Part shown: positions 1 to 10,353 of the stretch, in pieces
How positions within the stretch are numbered: the stretch's first letter is position 1
Layout: the number at the start of each line of letters is the position of its first letter
Origin: Melieria omissa
Lineage: Eukaryota; Arthropoda; Insecta; Diptera; Ulidiidae
DNA length: 64,000 nt
Direction of reading: 5' to 3'
Assembly (NCBI GenBank): GCA_963971225.1
Contig: OZ020270.1
Coordinates: 19,577,488 to 19,641,487, forward strand
Made by a program: the position numbers and the translations under genes
The notes under the pieces: model-generated
Seen by the model: the letters and a program-made list of their open reading frames with translations, nothing else
What the model was told of the DNA's origin: nothing
The model's database searches: none

Positions 1-1019
1 GCTGAAAATTTGGGTTGCCAGTTTTACTTTCATTTTCTCGAAAGAATTTGGAAAAATGTGTTGGCTGGTTAGTTTAGGGCACATGTTTGTTGTTGACTTA
101 AGGTCCATTTCGAAAAGTTCTTGAACAACCCTAAAACTAGCAATTCCATTTGGTGTAGATAAGTCGCATTTGAGCCAGCCATTTCTCAGTGATTTGACAA
201 GGTGCGGGAAATCATATATGCAGAACACTTTTCCATCATTACACATGAAAAAAGGCCTTTCCAAAGTTACACCCATATCCGAAAAGCACTTCCTATTTGA
301 AGACCCTTGGTCACAAGTTATAACTTTTACTGTGATGCCAAAACTATTGAGAATTTTTAAATTTTCCAGAATTATATTTTTTTAAATATTTGCAGAGAGT
401 CCGTTTTTGGAAACAAAGTAATTTAGTACCAATGACCAGTTTGAAAACATTGATTTGACCATAAAAACACATAATTGTTTTCCTATTTGGCTTGTCCTTT
501 CAACCCCATTTTCTTCATACCCATCCACCAAATCTAATTTAGGATTATATCGTAATTCCTTTCTAATTGCCATTTCATCCATTAATAGAATCATGTTGTT
601 CTTTTCGCTCTGGGTCAAATCCAAGCACCGTTTTCTTATGACCTCAAAAGCAGAGTTCTTAAAACCTGGCTGCAGGAACTTTACAGGGGCCCATCGATTA
701 ACTGTCGAGATATGTGGCAACTTTAGATTTACAGCCCGATTCTGTACACTTGATAAATTCACCATATTGACTATTTGTCAAGTTTTTATTATTTGTCAAG
801 AATCGGTATTGTATCCCAAAAATAAAAGCTCTTTTCTTGATAAATTGTCAAAAGTGTGAATGCTATTGACAACAGCATACAAATTGAAATTTTCCTATTG
901 AAAATGGAAGAATTGTGCATGTTTACACTTTTACATCAGAGAAAATAAAAAAAAATTCCGTTACCTCCCACGAATTATGTTTTGTATGCAAAAAGCGCCT
1001 ATTGTGATGAAACTATTAA

Positions 1020-1746
1020 GGGGGTCGTCTAGTGTGAAGGCCGTATTTTTATGCCTTTTTTGACAGTCATTATTAAAAAAACCGTTCAAGTAAAATAACT
1101 TTTGAATTTTATTTCTTCTTTGCGTACATTTCGACAAAGTTTTATAATTATTTGAAGCCAATCTATTGATTAGTATCGGAGTTACACCACTCAACAGGAA
1201 GACGTAAAAAAAAAAAGTTGCTCCACTGCTGCCATGATTCCGGGCGTTGTAATTATCTGAAATCAAAAAACCAAACGCCATTTCATTCCTGAGACTTCAA
1301 ACTGCAAATTGAGCTAAAAGAAAGTTCGAATTCCAAAAAAAAGTATTTTTTTGCCTAAACATAAAAAAAATATGAGTTTTTCGACTATTTTTCACGTGCA
1401 TATAATTGAAGAAAAAAAAAGTAACGAAGCAATCTTAATTCTTTTAGCTTAATTTGTAGTTGGACATGTACTCAAGATGGTGTAAAAAGTTGAGCATTAA
1501 TAGTGAAATAGTTTTTGAGATATCGTGGCAGCAGTTTTGAAAAAACGTGTTTTGAGAAAAACGCGTTTTTAAGTTGGAAGTTGGAGGTACGCGCTCCGCA
1601 TACCTACTCCGGTTTACAAGTGCAACTTGATAACGGCTTCGAATTTACAAAAATCCATTTATACACGTCTTCTAAACATGTTTTAGAAGTGATTTATGAA
1701 AAAAAAAAAAAACGATTTTTTTGACCCGTCACACTAGACGACCCCC
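1020..1746. mobile_element. TTAA-target element T1 (727 bp)
   Basis: It is flanked by TTAA at 1016-1019 and 1747-1750. Terminal repeats are GGGGGTCGTCTAGTGTGA on the left and its complement on the right. It contains the core GAGAAAAACGCGTTT near 1553-1568. No coding sequence is recognised. A paralogous site without the element lies at about 38757-38857, where the same flanking sequence is continuous. Confidence 0.8.
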
Positions 1747-1772
1747 TTAAAAAAAACGTACGAACTTATTTC

Positions 1773-1847
1773 CAGCCTAGCCAGGATTCGAACCGGGGGC
1801 GCTCGGTATGAGAAGCCAGCGCGTACCCGCTGGGCTATCAAGGCCGG
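1773..1847 (-). repeat. tRNA-like head of a SINE
   Basis: On the minus strand a polymerase III A box (TAGCCCAGCGGG, 1826-1837) is followed by a perfect B box (GGTTCGAATCC, 1784-1794). The sequence is very close to the head of the SINE at 22229-22685. The SINE body is missing. Acceptor-stem pairing is poor, so I treat it as a SINE fragment and not a tRNA gene. Confidence 0.6.
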
Positions 1848-2604
1848 TTTTTTTCTACAAAACTTACTTTAGTTAAACTTTTTGTCTTATTTTTTGACAA
1901 TTTAACAAATGTCGCATATTCACCTTATGTTGTATGTAATTAAATGAGCTTTTTACTTTATCAATGTTGCATCAGAATACCAGCAAAGCTTTTGCTTGAT
2001 AAAAATCTTGACAAAATTTCTTGATAAAAATTTGTCAAGAATACACAGAATCAGGCTGTTAGTTTATTTCTTAAAAATTGATACGTCGATTGCGAGACAT
2101 AATAAATATTTTGAGCCAAATCTTTTATATCTTCCGTATATTCTTTAGGACGGGAACTTAGAAGAAGCTTACAAAATACTTTTGATTCTTTGCTCACGTT
2201 ATTATAAGAGTCGATACGTTGGAGTACTTCTGACTTTTTTGGTAATTTCTTCTGGTTTTTTATGTTTCTGTATTTTGCCAAAATGTTGTAATATTTCTTC
2301 CTGTAAAAATTTACGGATTTAGCATATGATGAGCAATTATTGCAATGCCCATCTACGGACTCACTTTTTCGTCTCTTTCCAGTTGAACAATCGGGCTCTG
2401 AAAACTCATAAGTTTCTTCAACATTTTCCAAATTAAATACAGGAACTGCTCCAGATTTTAAATATTTTTTCCCAATGTCAGAACTTGAGAAGTGATTAAC
2501 GCATATAAATAATGGTTTGCTGTATTCTTTAGTTTTAATGCTACATTTTTCTCGCCAAATTTGGCCCATAGCTGAGTCATAGGGCGGAAATTTAAACATC
2601 TTAA

Positions 2605-3322
2605 GGGGGTGTTCCCGGGTAGAAGTTTGAAAAAATCGATTTTTTTTGGCGTTTTATTGTACCTTATACTATATACTATCACCCCCCAAAGTCGTTTTTC
2701 AATCCGCAAACTCAGTACCCACTTTTTTGCATGTTAATTGAAGTAATCTCATGTCATGTCATGTCGAAACTTTAAACGCGTTTTTCTCGAAACCACATTT
2801 TTTGTACTGGCCGATAACTTTTCTCAGCAACTATGAGAGGTATCGACTTGAAATTTTGGGAAAATGTTCTAGATAGTTTTCATTGGATGCTAAACCAAAG
2901 TTTTCATCAAAAAATTATTTTTAAATATATTTTCAAGCACTCTAAAGGTAAAAAAAGGTGGCAGAACTGGACAATTTTTTTTCATATGGCCGCCATTTTG
3001 TTTCTAATCAACATTTTGACTAAAACTGTGGTTTAGCATCCGCGGAATTTATTGCAGATTAATAATTGCATACCCATTTCTGTTTCAGATTACTGGTTCC
3101 CGAAATTTCTTATCGGCCAGCAGTGAAAATCAGCGTGACAAGGTCACATTGACCACTGAAAATTTGTACTTAGATAATAAAATTTTTTGACACAAATATG
3201 AGTTTCTGTTCTCCAAATAATAAGGAACAACAAACAAAAAACCAGAATATTGCATGTTGCCTTGTAGCTCCAAGCTGTTTTGAAAAACAGCCTAAAATCG
3301 GCATTCTAGACGGGAACACTCC
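2605..3322. mobile_element. TTAA-target element T2 with a decayed right end
   Basis: It starts after TTAA (2601-2604) with GGGGGTGTTCCCGGGTAGAA. The right end at about 3301-3322 is a degenerate complement (TTCTAGACGGGAACACTCC), giving about 718 bp like the rest of the set. The core TTTAAACGCGTTTTTCTCGA lies near 2772. The small ORFs inside look fortuitous. Confidence 0.6.
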
Positions 3323-3518
3323 AAGTTGTTCATCATCCCGTCTAGATTTTCGGCAACATGTTCTGCAGCATTGAAGCCCTATCTTTATTAAATTTTTACC
3401 CACCCGGGGTAATAAATTTTTACACGGAGCAGGATCCATTTTTCGCATACTAGTAAAGTCAGTGAATATGCCAAATGAAAAGTAATATAATAACCAAGGA
3501 AAGGATCAACTAACTAAT

Positions 3519-3680
3519 TTGGATCAACCACGTCAAAACAAATGCAAAAAATTCAAAATTGGAATCAACCACGTCAAAATTTATACAAATAATTTTACTT
3601 GGAACTAGCCTCGTAAAAATATTTGTAAAAATTTTTATTTTGGATCAACAACGTCTAAATATTTGCAAAATTTAATATCA
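3519..3680. repeat. Degenerate 40-bp tandem repeat, four units
   Basis: Units start at 3519, 3559, 3599 and 3640 and share TTGGATCAACCACGTCAAAA followed by an AT-rich tail. Related single units occur near 29232-29320 and 41570, next to a shared GCGCAGCAT or CAGCAAAAAG stretch, so this is part of a dispersed repeat. Confidence 0.6.
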
Positions 3681-3689
3681 ATTAATCTA

Positions 3690-3960
3690 AGCGCAGCATG
3701 AAAAAAAAAACGACCATTCAGCTCGAAGATTCGATTGATTATGACAAGAAACAAATTTGCCGGTACCTGCTCGCTCTGCGCTTGCTTTTTTACAAACAAG
3801 AACAAGAAGCGGACAGGCAAAATTTGCATAGGAAAAAGTGACTGAGCGATCGCTTTGCCAAAACAAGCACCATTTCAATGTGCCCGAGTAAAGCGAAGCT
3901 GGCTTGCTGCGGAAAACAACAATATTGCGTGTTGTGGTCGAAATGAGAATAAAGCAACAA
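3690..3960 (-). repeat. Fragment of dispersed repeat R
   Basis: It closely matches 40640-41080 (shared GGCTTGCTGCGGAAA, CAATGTGC and ACAAACAAGAACAAGAAG). A shorter relative is at about 9395-9430. Together with fragments at 5665-5760, 40430-41145, 46780-47245, 50143-50605 and 54321-54632 it belongs to one complex repeat that I cannot assign to a class. It abuts the truncated end of the gag gene at 3961. Confidence 0.5.
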
Positions 3961-5174
3961 TCAATCGAATGAATGGCGTATCCTTGCAGGTGCATACCGA
4001 TTGCCTCCAATCCATGTCGCCTCATATGTCATCGCGCTGGTCACCGTCTCCTTAAATGTCGGCTTGCCCATCATCAAAGCACTGCGACGTGTCTCGGGAT
4101 CATGAAGACCTTCAATGAACGACTCAATCTTCATCCTCTCGAGTTCATCAGCTCCAAATTTTGGGTAGCACAACTGTACGAGCCGCTCAATGTCTGCTGC
4201 ATATGTCTGCAGCGCCTCGCTGGCTCTCTGCCTGCGGTTCTTCAGCTCACAGTAGTACAGCGTATGGTTGTGCTCATTGCTGTGCTTCACTGCCAACGCT
4301 CTCATGACGGCCTCGTAATCACTTCTCGAACATTCCGGAACTGATTTCATTACCTCAGCCGCAGGACCTTTCAGCGCCAGAGCCAATCTCCGACCCTTCC
4401 TGATATCGGTCCTCTGATTTTCCAAAGCAGCTAAGTCGAATTGCAGTTTGAATGTATCGAACGGCGTAGCACCATCATAAGTAGGCACTTCTGTTCGGGT
4501 GGCGAAACTTTCCGGAATCGGCGGCACACATTCTCGTGGCTGTACCTCTCTAAGCCGCTCGTCGATTTTTCTGTTTACCGAATCCTCCAGACTGTCAACT
4601 CGTTTGTCTAAATGTTCTACTCGCGTCTCCAGGTGCTCAACTTTCACATTAATCCTGTCTGAAATCTCTTCCACTTTCTGCTCCAAGCGCTCAGAATTTT
4701 CCTGAAGCTTGCTGGACACCTCGCGATTCGCATTTTCAAATTTTTCCGCATTTTCCTGGTGTTTTGTTTCCATTCGCTCTGCTATTTGCGCCGATAGTTC
4801 CTGATTCGTGGTTTCCAGTTTCGCTGTCATTTGCGCCGAAAGTTCCTGATTCGCAGTTTCCATTTTCCGGTTGGAAGCTTCAAACATGCCTTTCATTGCG
4901 ACCATAAGCTGGCTCATGTCCATTGCGTGTGGTGGCGTAGCCGCTGCAGCCGTACTTTGCATCGACGCAGCACCAGCAGGCGATTCCTCCACCTTGGCCG
5001 ACGCCTCTTGTTCCTGCGTTCCGAACTTGGGCTGCACACCCAATCAATGCCTCGTGATTCACACGCCTCTCGCAAACGCAGCTGCAACTCCACCTTTCCA
5101 CCAGCAGTCGGCAAATTCCATGCAGCCAGCTCCTTCTTCAGCTGGTCCACCTTCAGAAGCTCGAGTTTAACCAT
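3961..5174 (-). pseudogene. Gypsy-like gag with SAP domain, frameshifted and truncated
   Basis: Structural gene of an LTR retrotransposon. The ATG at 5174 opens a SAP-like motif (LLKVDQLKKELAAWNLPTAGG). A one-base frameshift near 5035 moves the frame into a 360-aa ORF. That ORF has a long Gln/Glu-rich coiled coil (about residues 55-170), then a retrotransposon gag capsid region with LKGPAAEVM, LKNRRQRASEALQTYAADIERL and a FIEGLHDPETR block. The Cys-rich nucleic-acid-binding end, protease and polymerase are missing; DNA after 3961 is unrelated repeat R. The LTR-like block at 5236-5660 lies directly upstream. Not functional; the exact gypsy clade is uncertain. Confidence 0.7.
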
Positions 5175-5235
5175 GTCTGCGTTTTTATAATTTAATTTTT
5201 TTTATCTTCAGTAACACAATCCTGACTTTCTCACA

Positions 5236-5660
5236 CCAAATGCTACGAAAATTACTTCACAGGTTCGTTTGGATTGGTTTTGAAAACAAAACAACTTCAA
5301 TTACTCAGCAAAAATCAACAATCACTTTATTTACAGATTTACACTTCGCTTGTATCTACACTTGTTACCACTTTGCTTGCTTAACACAGACTCGACCCAT
5401 TGCGCTGCGCACTGCTGCTTTTATACCAGTTTTCTTATCGCGCCGAAGTTTCTTGCAACTTCCAATTAGAAAGCGCTCGACCATTCTCGCACAGCCTATT
5501 TCTTCGAGAACCATCCTTGCCATATCGGACTATACCAAGCGAATTTATAACAGTTTTGCTGTACTTCACAGGGCATGCCTAAAAGTATGCTTGGAAAACA
5601 TTCGTGCGGAGAAAAGCATTCCTGTACAGTGCGGCACAGAATTTCTCATCGTATCAATAC
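5236..5660 (-). promoter_or_regulatory. Probable 5' LTR/promoter of the gag-bearing element
   Basis: On the minus strand a TATAAAAG box (5418-5425) is followed about 90 bp later by AATAAA (5326-5331), the usual U3-R order. Then comes a short leader with a possible primer-binding stretch TGGTGTGAGA near 5237, and the gag ATG at 5174. The outer boundary is not certain and no second LTR copy is present to fix it. Confidence 0.5.
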
Positions 5661-5764
5661 ATTTTCCTCATTTTTGCTGCTTCCCGCCCGCGTCAGAAAT
5701 GAAATCGCAAAATTATTTCAGATGCGCCTTCTGTATACTGTTCATTCTGTGGTATAATACATGT

Positions 5765-6745
5765 TTGTACGGCAGGTGGGCGTGGCACCTCCCATACAAC
5801 CTAAATTTTTAATATGGTATATTTTCGGAATTAAAAGTCGAACAGCATTGAAATTTAGTACAGTATCATGGTGTAGGCGTGTCCTTTCATCGGTAAAATT
5901 TAAGGGGCGTTGGACAAGGGGGAGTGGCACCGCTTATACAACTCAATTCTTTAATATGGAATACCTCCGAAATTATAAGTTGCTCAGCATTGAAATTTGG
6001 TACAGTGTCATGGCGTAAGCGTAACATTTCACCGGTAAAATTTAGTGGGCGTTGGATAAGGGGCGTGCCACTTTTTAAATCCAGGTGTAACTTTTGAACT
6101 ATAGCATTCACATCAACGACACTCAGTATAAACTAAGGATTTGGTCGTGTCCTTCGGCAGGGGGAATACGGTGGATTTTGGACAAGGGGGCGTGGCACCG
6201 TCCATACAACCCAACTTTTTGGTATGGAATATCTTCGGAATTGTAAGTCGCTCAGCATTGAAATTTGGAACAGTGTCATGGCGTAAACGTGTCGTTCCAC
6301 AAATAAAATTTAATGGGCGTTGGAAAGGGGCGTGGCACTTTTTAAATTCCGGTGTAGCTTTTGAACTATAGCATTCACATCAATGACACTCGGTATAAAC
6401 TTATTATTTAGTCGTGTCCTTTGGCAGGGGGAATAGGGTGGATTTTGGACAAGGGGGCGGGGCACCACTCATGCAACTCAAATTTTTAATATGGAATAAT
6501 TTCGGAATTATAAGTCATACAACACTAAAATTTAGTACCCTGTCGTCTCATACATGAGTCATTCTAATGATAAGATTTGATGGGCGTCAGACAAGGGGCG
6601 TGGCGCATTGTTTGTGACCCAAATATTTTGCTGAACTTTAAGTGGCACAGCAATCAAACTAAGTACGAACCTACCATTTTCCCTTCCGACAGACGGGATG
6701 GTGCGGGTATTGAACAAGGGGGCTTGGCACCGCCCATATAACTTA
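5765..6745. repeat. Tandem array, ~270-bp period
   Basis: GTGGCACC-type anchors recur at about 5781, 5923, 6193, 6461 and 6729. The last three intervals are about 268-270 bp; the first is a half unit. Each unit carries CAGCATTGAAATTTGG, GTGTCATGGCGTAA and a TTTTGAACTATAGCATTC block. Units diverge by roughly 10-20 percent by eye. No gene is seen. Confidence 0.75.
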
Positions 6746-6747
6746 AA

Positions 6748-6844
6748 TCTATATATATATATATAAGAAAGTGGCTGTATGTGAGTTACGGCATCACACT
6801 CAAACGGACCGTTTGGGCGAGACGAAGTTTGCCGGGTCAGCTAG
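6748..6844 (+). mobile_element. Helitron-like terminus
   Basis: It begins TCTATATATA and ends GCCGGGTCAGCTAG before T. A near-perfect hairpin CAAACGGACCGTTTG (6801-6815) lies about 30 bases before the end. This fits Helitron ends (5' TC, 3' hairpin plus CTAG, insertion between A and T). It is far too short to be autonomous, and the 270-bp array upstream may be part of the same element. Confidence 0.45.
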
Positions 6845-7058
6845 TATATATATAAATTAAACAAATAAATAAAAACTTAATGAACTAATAAATAGTAGAT
6901 TTGAAAAAAGGTACAATCGAAAATGCCGTTGCTCGCGCTACGAAAGCGTGTAAGCAAAGAATATGAATTAATATAGAACGCGCATATGGGTTCAAAAGTG
7001 TTTTCGGTTATTACGATGCGAGCAGGAAGAGCGAAGTGTAGGCATTTGTGAATGTTAA

Positions 7059-7779
7059 GGCAGGTTCTCACCTTGTGGAAAAAAAAAACAATTTTTTTGC
7101 CTTATCGTGTAGATATATGTTTCAAAAATGTGCTCCAGAAATTTCAGATCAAAATCTGAAAAATTACAAAAGTTACAGGCCGTTACATAGAGCAGTGTAG
7201 AGCACCGGCCAAGCACGCTTTGAACTTTAAACGCGTTTTTCTCAGAACCACATTTTCGGACCTTACGGAAGTGATTGAAGGCGCTGGAATGAACCAATCG
7301 TCACCAAATTTTTTTTAAAATGTTCCTTAGGGTTTTTTCTAATAAACAAACCACGATCAGTCATATTGAAAATTGTTTGTTTAAAAAAAATAATAAGTGA
7401 AAAAAAAATGCGAAAATCTTAATTTTTTTTCAAAACCTCATAACTTTTGTAATTTTGATTTTTTTTTCATGATCTTGGTTCATTCAATAGATAATATGGT
7501 ACACATTAAGAATGTGTTCGATTTTTGTATTTCAGATCACGGGTTTTGACGGAATCACTTCCGGTAGCGGGACACCTCCTCGCCGACATGCCGCCACAGA
7601 TGGACGCCCCCTCCCCCCCTTTTTTGATTCATTCAATTTGAAAAATTGTATTCTCTAAATAAATGTGCGTTCATATCCAGAAAAAATTTTAAGCTTTGTA
7701 TCTTTAACCGTTTTCTCAAAAAATTCTCAAAATCCTAAAAAAAGTGCACTTTTTCGGATCCACAAGGTGAGAACCTGCC
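7059..7779. mobile_element. TTAA-target element T3 (721 bp)
   Basis: It lies between TTAA at 7055-7058 and 7780-7783. Its terminal repeats are GGCAGGTTCTCACCTTGTGG and complement. It has the core TTTAAACGCGTTTTTCTCAG near 7221, in the same orientation as T2. Short GC-rich text near 7540-7620 is not coding. Confidence 0.8.
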
Positions 7780-7974
7780 TTAAGTTCATAACATTTTCTG
7801 TTAGATTTGCGTAGGACAGGGGTGCCCAAAATCTTCTTATGGAAGAGCAAACACCAATACATAAAAATTACTTTATACGCTAAACAACAACAAAACCTAC
7901 GTGGAAGATAACTGTCGCCAGTTTGCACCAACAAAGCATACTGTGCTGTGTGTGTATCCGACCGTCGTATCCGA

Positions 7975-8385
7975 CAGTCAAACCTAAATTGGAGCGTCAG
8001 CGGCAAGCAACTGTCAAAATTGCTTCATGCCCATACAAATTGTATGGGGCAAACCGCAATTGAAACGCTCTGACGCTGAGCTATTCGAATTACCAATTTT
8101 GACAGCGCGTTAGCAGTTGAAGTTGGCTGCGACAAACAAAAACGCCTGTGATTTATATTTGATTTGATTCAAATTGTGAGGAATTTATTCAAACAAGAGC
8201 TAAGTTTTGCAAACTAATAATAGTTTGTTGGTTTTTTGGCAACTAAACAGATATTTTTTTTACATTTGTTTTCATTTCATGATTTTGACAATCCCAACGC
8301 AACGCTTCAATTTCGGTATGCCGCACTGAGCGAGAGCGTTGCATCAGAAAACGCAACGCTCAACGCTCCAATTTAGGTTTGACTG
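7975..8385. mobile_element. Short inverted-repeat element (~411 bp)
   Basis: The ends are CAGTCAAACCTAAATTGGAG and its exact complement. Inner text is partly palindromic around GACGCTC/GAGCGTC. I see no clear target duplication, so the class is unknown. Its right flank continues into the hAT-family sequence at 8386. Confidence 0.65.
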
Positions 8386-9109
8386 TTTCTCATACGAGCA
8401 GTACGCTCAGCACACGCATTCTTAAGGCTTGATTACACGTAACGAGTCGAGTGACGAGTAATCAAAATGGTACTAGGCCGAAAGAATTGGGATAGCGAGC
8501 AAAAGCGACGAGTTGTTCAAACTTATTTCGACACGCGGCGAGTCAGTTCGGTTTTACAATGCACAAAATGAACTAAGCAACTCGCGCAATTAAACTCAAC
8601 CGAGCGAAAAGTGGTGTGTGACGCATACCGCATGTCACGAGCGATTGCGCGAATCGCTGCGAAAAGAGAGAAATATAACGGTAAAGTAGTGGTCGCTCGG
8701 CTTAGCAAAAAAAATGTGATTCTAGTGGCTCTCTCGCCACTTTCATCGGTCACTGACTCAATCAAGAACTCGCCTTACCGTTTAGACGAAACGAGTACTC
8801 GTTCGAGTTGCTGTCTTCTCACTCTACTCGTTACGTGTAATCAAGCCTTTACGCTCTTTCAATCAGTCGTTGTTCAGACAGCAACGAAGCAGCACGTGTG
8901 GTGGCTGCGTTGATTTTTGTCTTGTGTACGCTGCAAGAAATTTTATGTATGAAACAAAATAGATGTTTTTGGTGTTGTAGTTTTTGTGTGTATGCTTTTT
9001 TGTGTTGGCGATTGGTTTCTTATTCGCTTTTCGGTTTAATTTTATACAGTGTAGAAAAATTACTCTGCGCTCACTAACACCATCTCATTGTCAATTTTTC
9101 CGACCCCTG
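8386..9109 (+). mobile_element. Broken long copy of hAT family H
   Basis: It carries CGAGCAGTACGCTCAGCACACGC on the left and ends CCGACCCCTG on the right. Both ends match the complete 157-bp copies at 9148-9304 and 24387-24543, but the interior (8850-9060) is extra. The right half is nearly the complement of 29392-29580. It is interrupted by the Harbinger miniature at 8425-8848. No transposase. Confidence 0.6.
8425..8848. mobile_element. Harbinger-type MITE (424 bp, TTA duplication)
   Basis: Terminal repeats AGGCTTGATTACACGTAACG and complement; TTA at 8422-8424 and 8849-8851. The empty version of this site is in the related copy at about 24437 (GCATTCTTACGCTC), so the target duplication is confirmed inside this window. 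Confidence 0.85.
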
Positions 9110-9147
9110 AATTGGAATCCTCAGCATAGGCTGAAGAGCATTTACAA

Positions 9148-9304
9148 CACTGGTCGGCAAAGCTTACTCATATGAGCAGTACGCTCAGCACACGTACACA
9201 GTACGCTCTCTCAATCAACCGTTGTTCAGGTATAATTTACACAGTGGAGAGAAATTTCATTGCGCTCACTAACACCATCTCATTGTCAATTTTGCCGACC
9301 CCTG
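9148..9304 (+). mobile_element. hAT MITE, family H (157 bp)
   Basis: The ends are CACTGGTCGGCAAA and TTTGCCGACCCCTG, flanked by a perfect 8-bp duplication ATTTACAA (9140-9147 and 9305-9312). It is the same length as, and over 85 percent identical by eye to, 24387-24543. It has no coding capacity. Confidence 0.85.
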
Positions 9305-9312
9305 ATTTACAA

Positions 9313-9890
9313 AAACAAATGAGCAACGAGAGCATAGGGCATGAGCACCTCTGGCGTAGGACAACAGCAAAAAGCAATGTTGTTGTTCGCAACGGCTTTG
9401 CTCGTGTATATTGAAATGGTGGTTGTTGTGGCGTAGTGATCACACATATTTTGCATGCATGTTTTTTGATCTTGTTCGTCGAAGCGCAAGGGGAGAGCAA
9501 ACAGCGAACCAAAACATCGTCATCGTCGTTTCAACTAAGATAATTCGGGATTCGCTAATGTTTTTGTTGTTGTCGTCCCGTTTTCCATGGGACACACTGT
9601 GTATTTGGGCCGTAAAAAAAGTTCCAAAAACGGGACGGAAAATTATTACGAGCTAAGAAAAACGTCTTCCTTTTTTTCCAATTCCCCTTTTTATTTGTCT
9701 TTGTTGATTACTTATTATTTATTTTTTATTCCCCGTAGCGATCATATAAGTCGCCATGCCCACCATATTTTATTTTCTTTTGTATGATTTTTCGCACACT
9801 ACAGTCGGCAGTGAGTTCAGGAGCAATATGGGACGCCGTGCAGGCTTATATAGAAGAAGAACAAAAGCCAGCCAGAAAATAGAAATCGTT
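9313..9890. repeat. Dispersed repeat Q and R-like sequence, no gene
   Basis: 9660-9890 is the complement of 28700-28960 (shared TATATAGAAGAAGAACAAAA and GCCAGCCAGAAAATAGAAAT). 9430-9570 is the complement of about 36100-36260. Short ORFs here are in repeats and are not credited. Repeat Q is cut at 9891 by the piggyBac remnant and resumes at 22023. Confidence 0.55.
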
Positions 9891-10220
9891 TTAACCCTTG
9901 TGTGGGCATCCAGGTCTGGCCAGACCTACTGAAGTTTGGGTCCAGTTTTAGTAATGCTGTAGTTAAACTATCGAGTTCATATTTCATGATATCAGTCCCC
10001 TACGGAGTATAGGGCTTCAACCAGGCTTTTCCATCTGACCCACTTTAAGGCACTTTTTTGTGCCATCCCGTTAATAGTGACATCCCAACAAACATTAATG
10101 ACTAATCTCAAATTGAGGTACATTTGAATCAAATTGCTTTCTCAAATCTCAAACGTTTGTTCTCAAATTGATCTCAAATATACTGTTATGGCGTTCTTAA
10201 CTTAAAAGGCACATTTTTAA

Positions 10221-10255
10221 TCAGTCTTCGGCTGATCGTCGCCTGCACTGGTTGT
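10221..10255 (+). promoter_or_regulatory. Internal promoter of the jockey element (Inr plus DPE)
   Basis: TCAGTC at 10222-10226, with the flanking T at 10221, fits the fly initiator. Counting its A (10223) as +1, positions +28 to +33 read GGTTGT, which fits the downstream promoter element RGWYVT. Jockey-type LINEs are known to use this TATA-less design, which lets every full-length copy carry its own promoter. Confidence 0.65.
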
Positions 10256-10353
10256 GTACCGCCGCTCTCCGTCGTGCTTAAATTAATAACTACGTACAGC
10301 AATAACAAATTAAAATTCCAAAGCGTCGTATTAAAAGTAGTGATGAAGACAAA

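Larger units (their letters stand above)
732..2058. mobile_element. Harbinger-type nonautonomous element with TTA target duplication
   Basis: The ends are CAGCCCGATTCTGT on the left and the complement of CAGCCTGATTCTGT on the right. The flanks carry TTA at 729-731 and 2059-2061. Removing the element plus one TTA restores the P transposase frame exactly across the join (LRNKL to NLKLPH). A 3-bp TWA target is usual for PIF/Harbinger. Subterminal DNA is rich in CTTGATAAA and TTGTCAAG motifs. No transposase is visible inside. It hosts a TTAA element (1020-1746) and a tRNA-like fragment (1773-1847). Confidence 0.75.
1..2600 (-). pseudogene. P-element-like (THAP) transposase, broken and running off the left edge
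   Basis: Minus-strand cut-and-paste transposase of the P superfamily. The N-terminal part (2051-2599) has the end of a THAP zinc finger (FKFPPYD, then a CVNHF block), a Cys pair and a basic region. The core (1-731) has LLMDEM and CDQGSSN, which match the first two catalytic Asp motifs of P transposases, followed by IYDFPHLVKSLRN. The reading frame continues open from 381 to base 1 after one in-frame TAA at 382-384, so the gene extends beyond the window. An insert at 732-2058 splits the frame. The THAP N-terminus with its first Cys pair is missing where a TTAA element abuts at 2601. The family is clear; this copy cannot be functional. Confidence 0.85.

Noticed and set aside
1773..1847. Functional tRNA gene on the minus strand
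   Set aside because: A and B boxes are good, but stems do not pair into a full cloverleaf and the sequence equals the head of a SINE in this window.
3690..5760. gypsy element inserted cleanly into repeat R
   Set aside because: The R pieces at the two sides are in opposite orientations, so a simple insertion does not explain them.
7817..9109. One hAT element from CAGGGGTGCCC to CCGACCCCTG
   Set aside because: The 8-bp flanks (GCGTAGGA and AATTGGAA) do not match, and the interior holds ends of at least two other elements.
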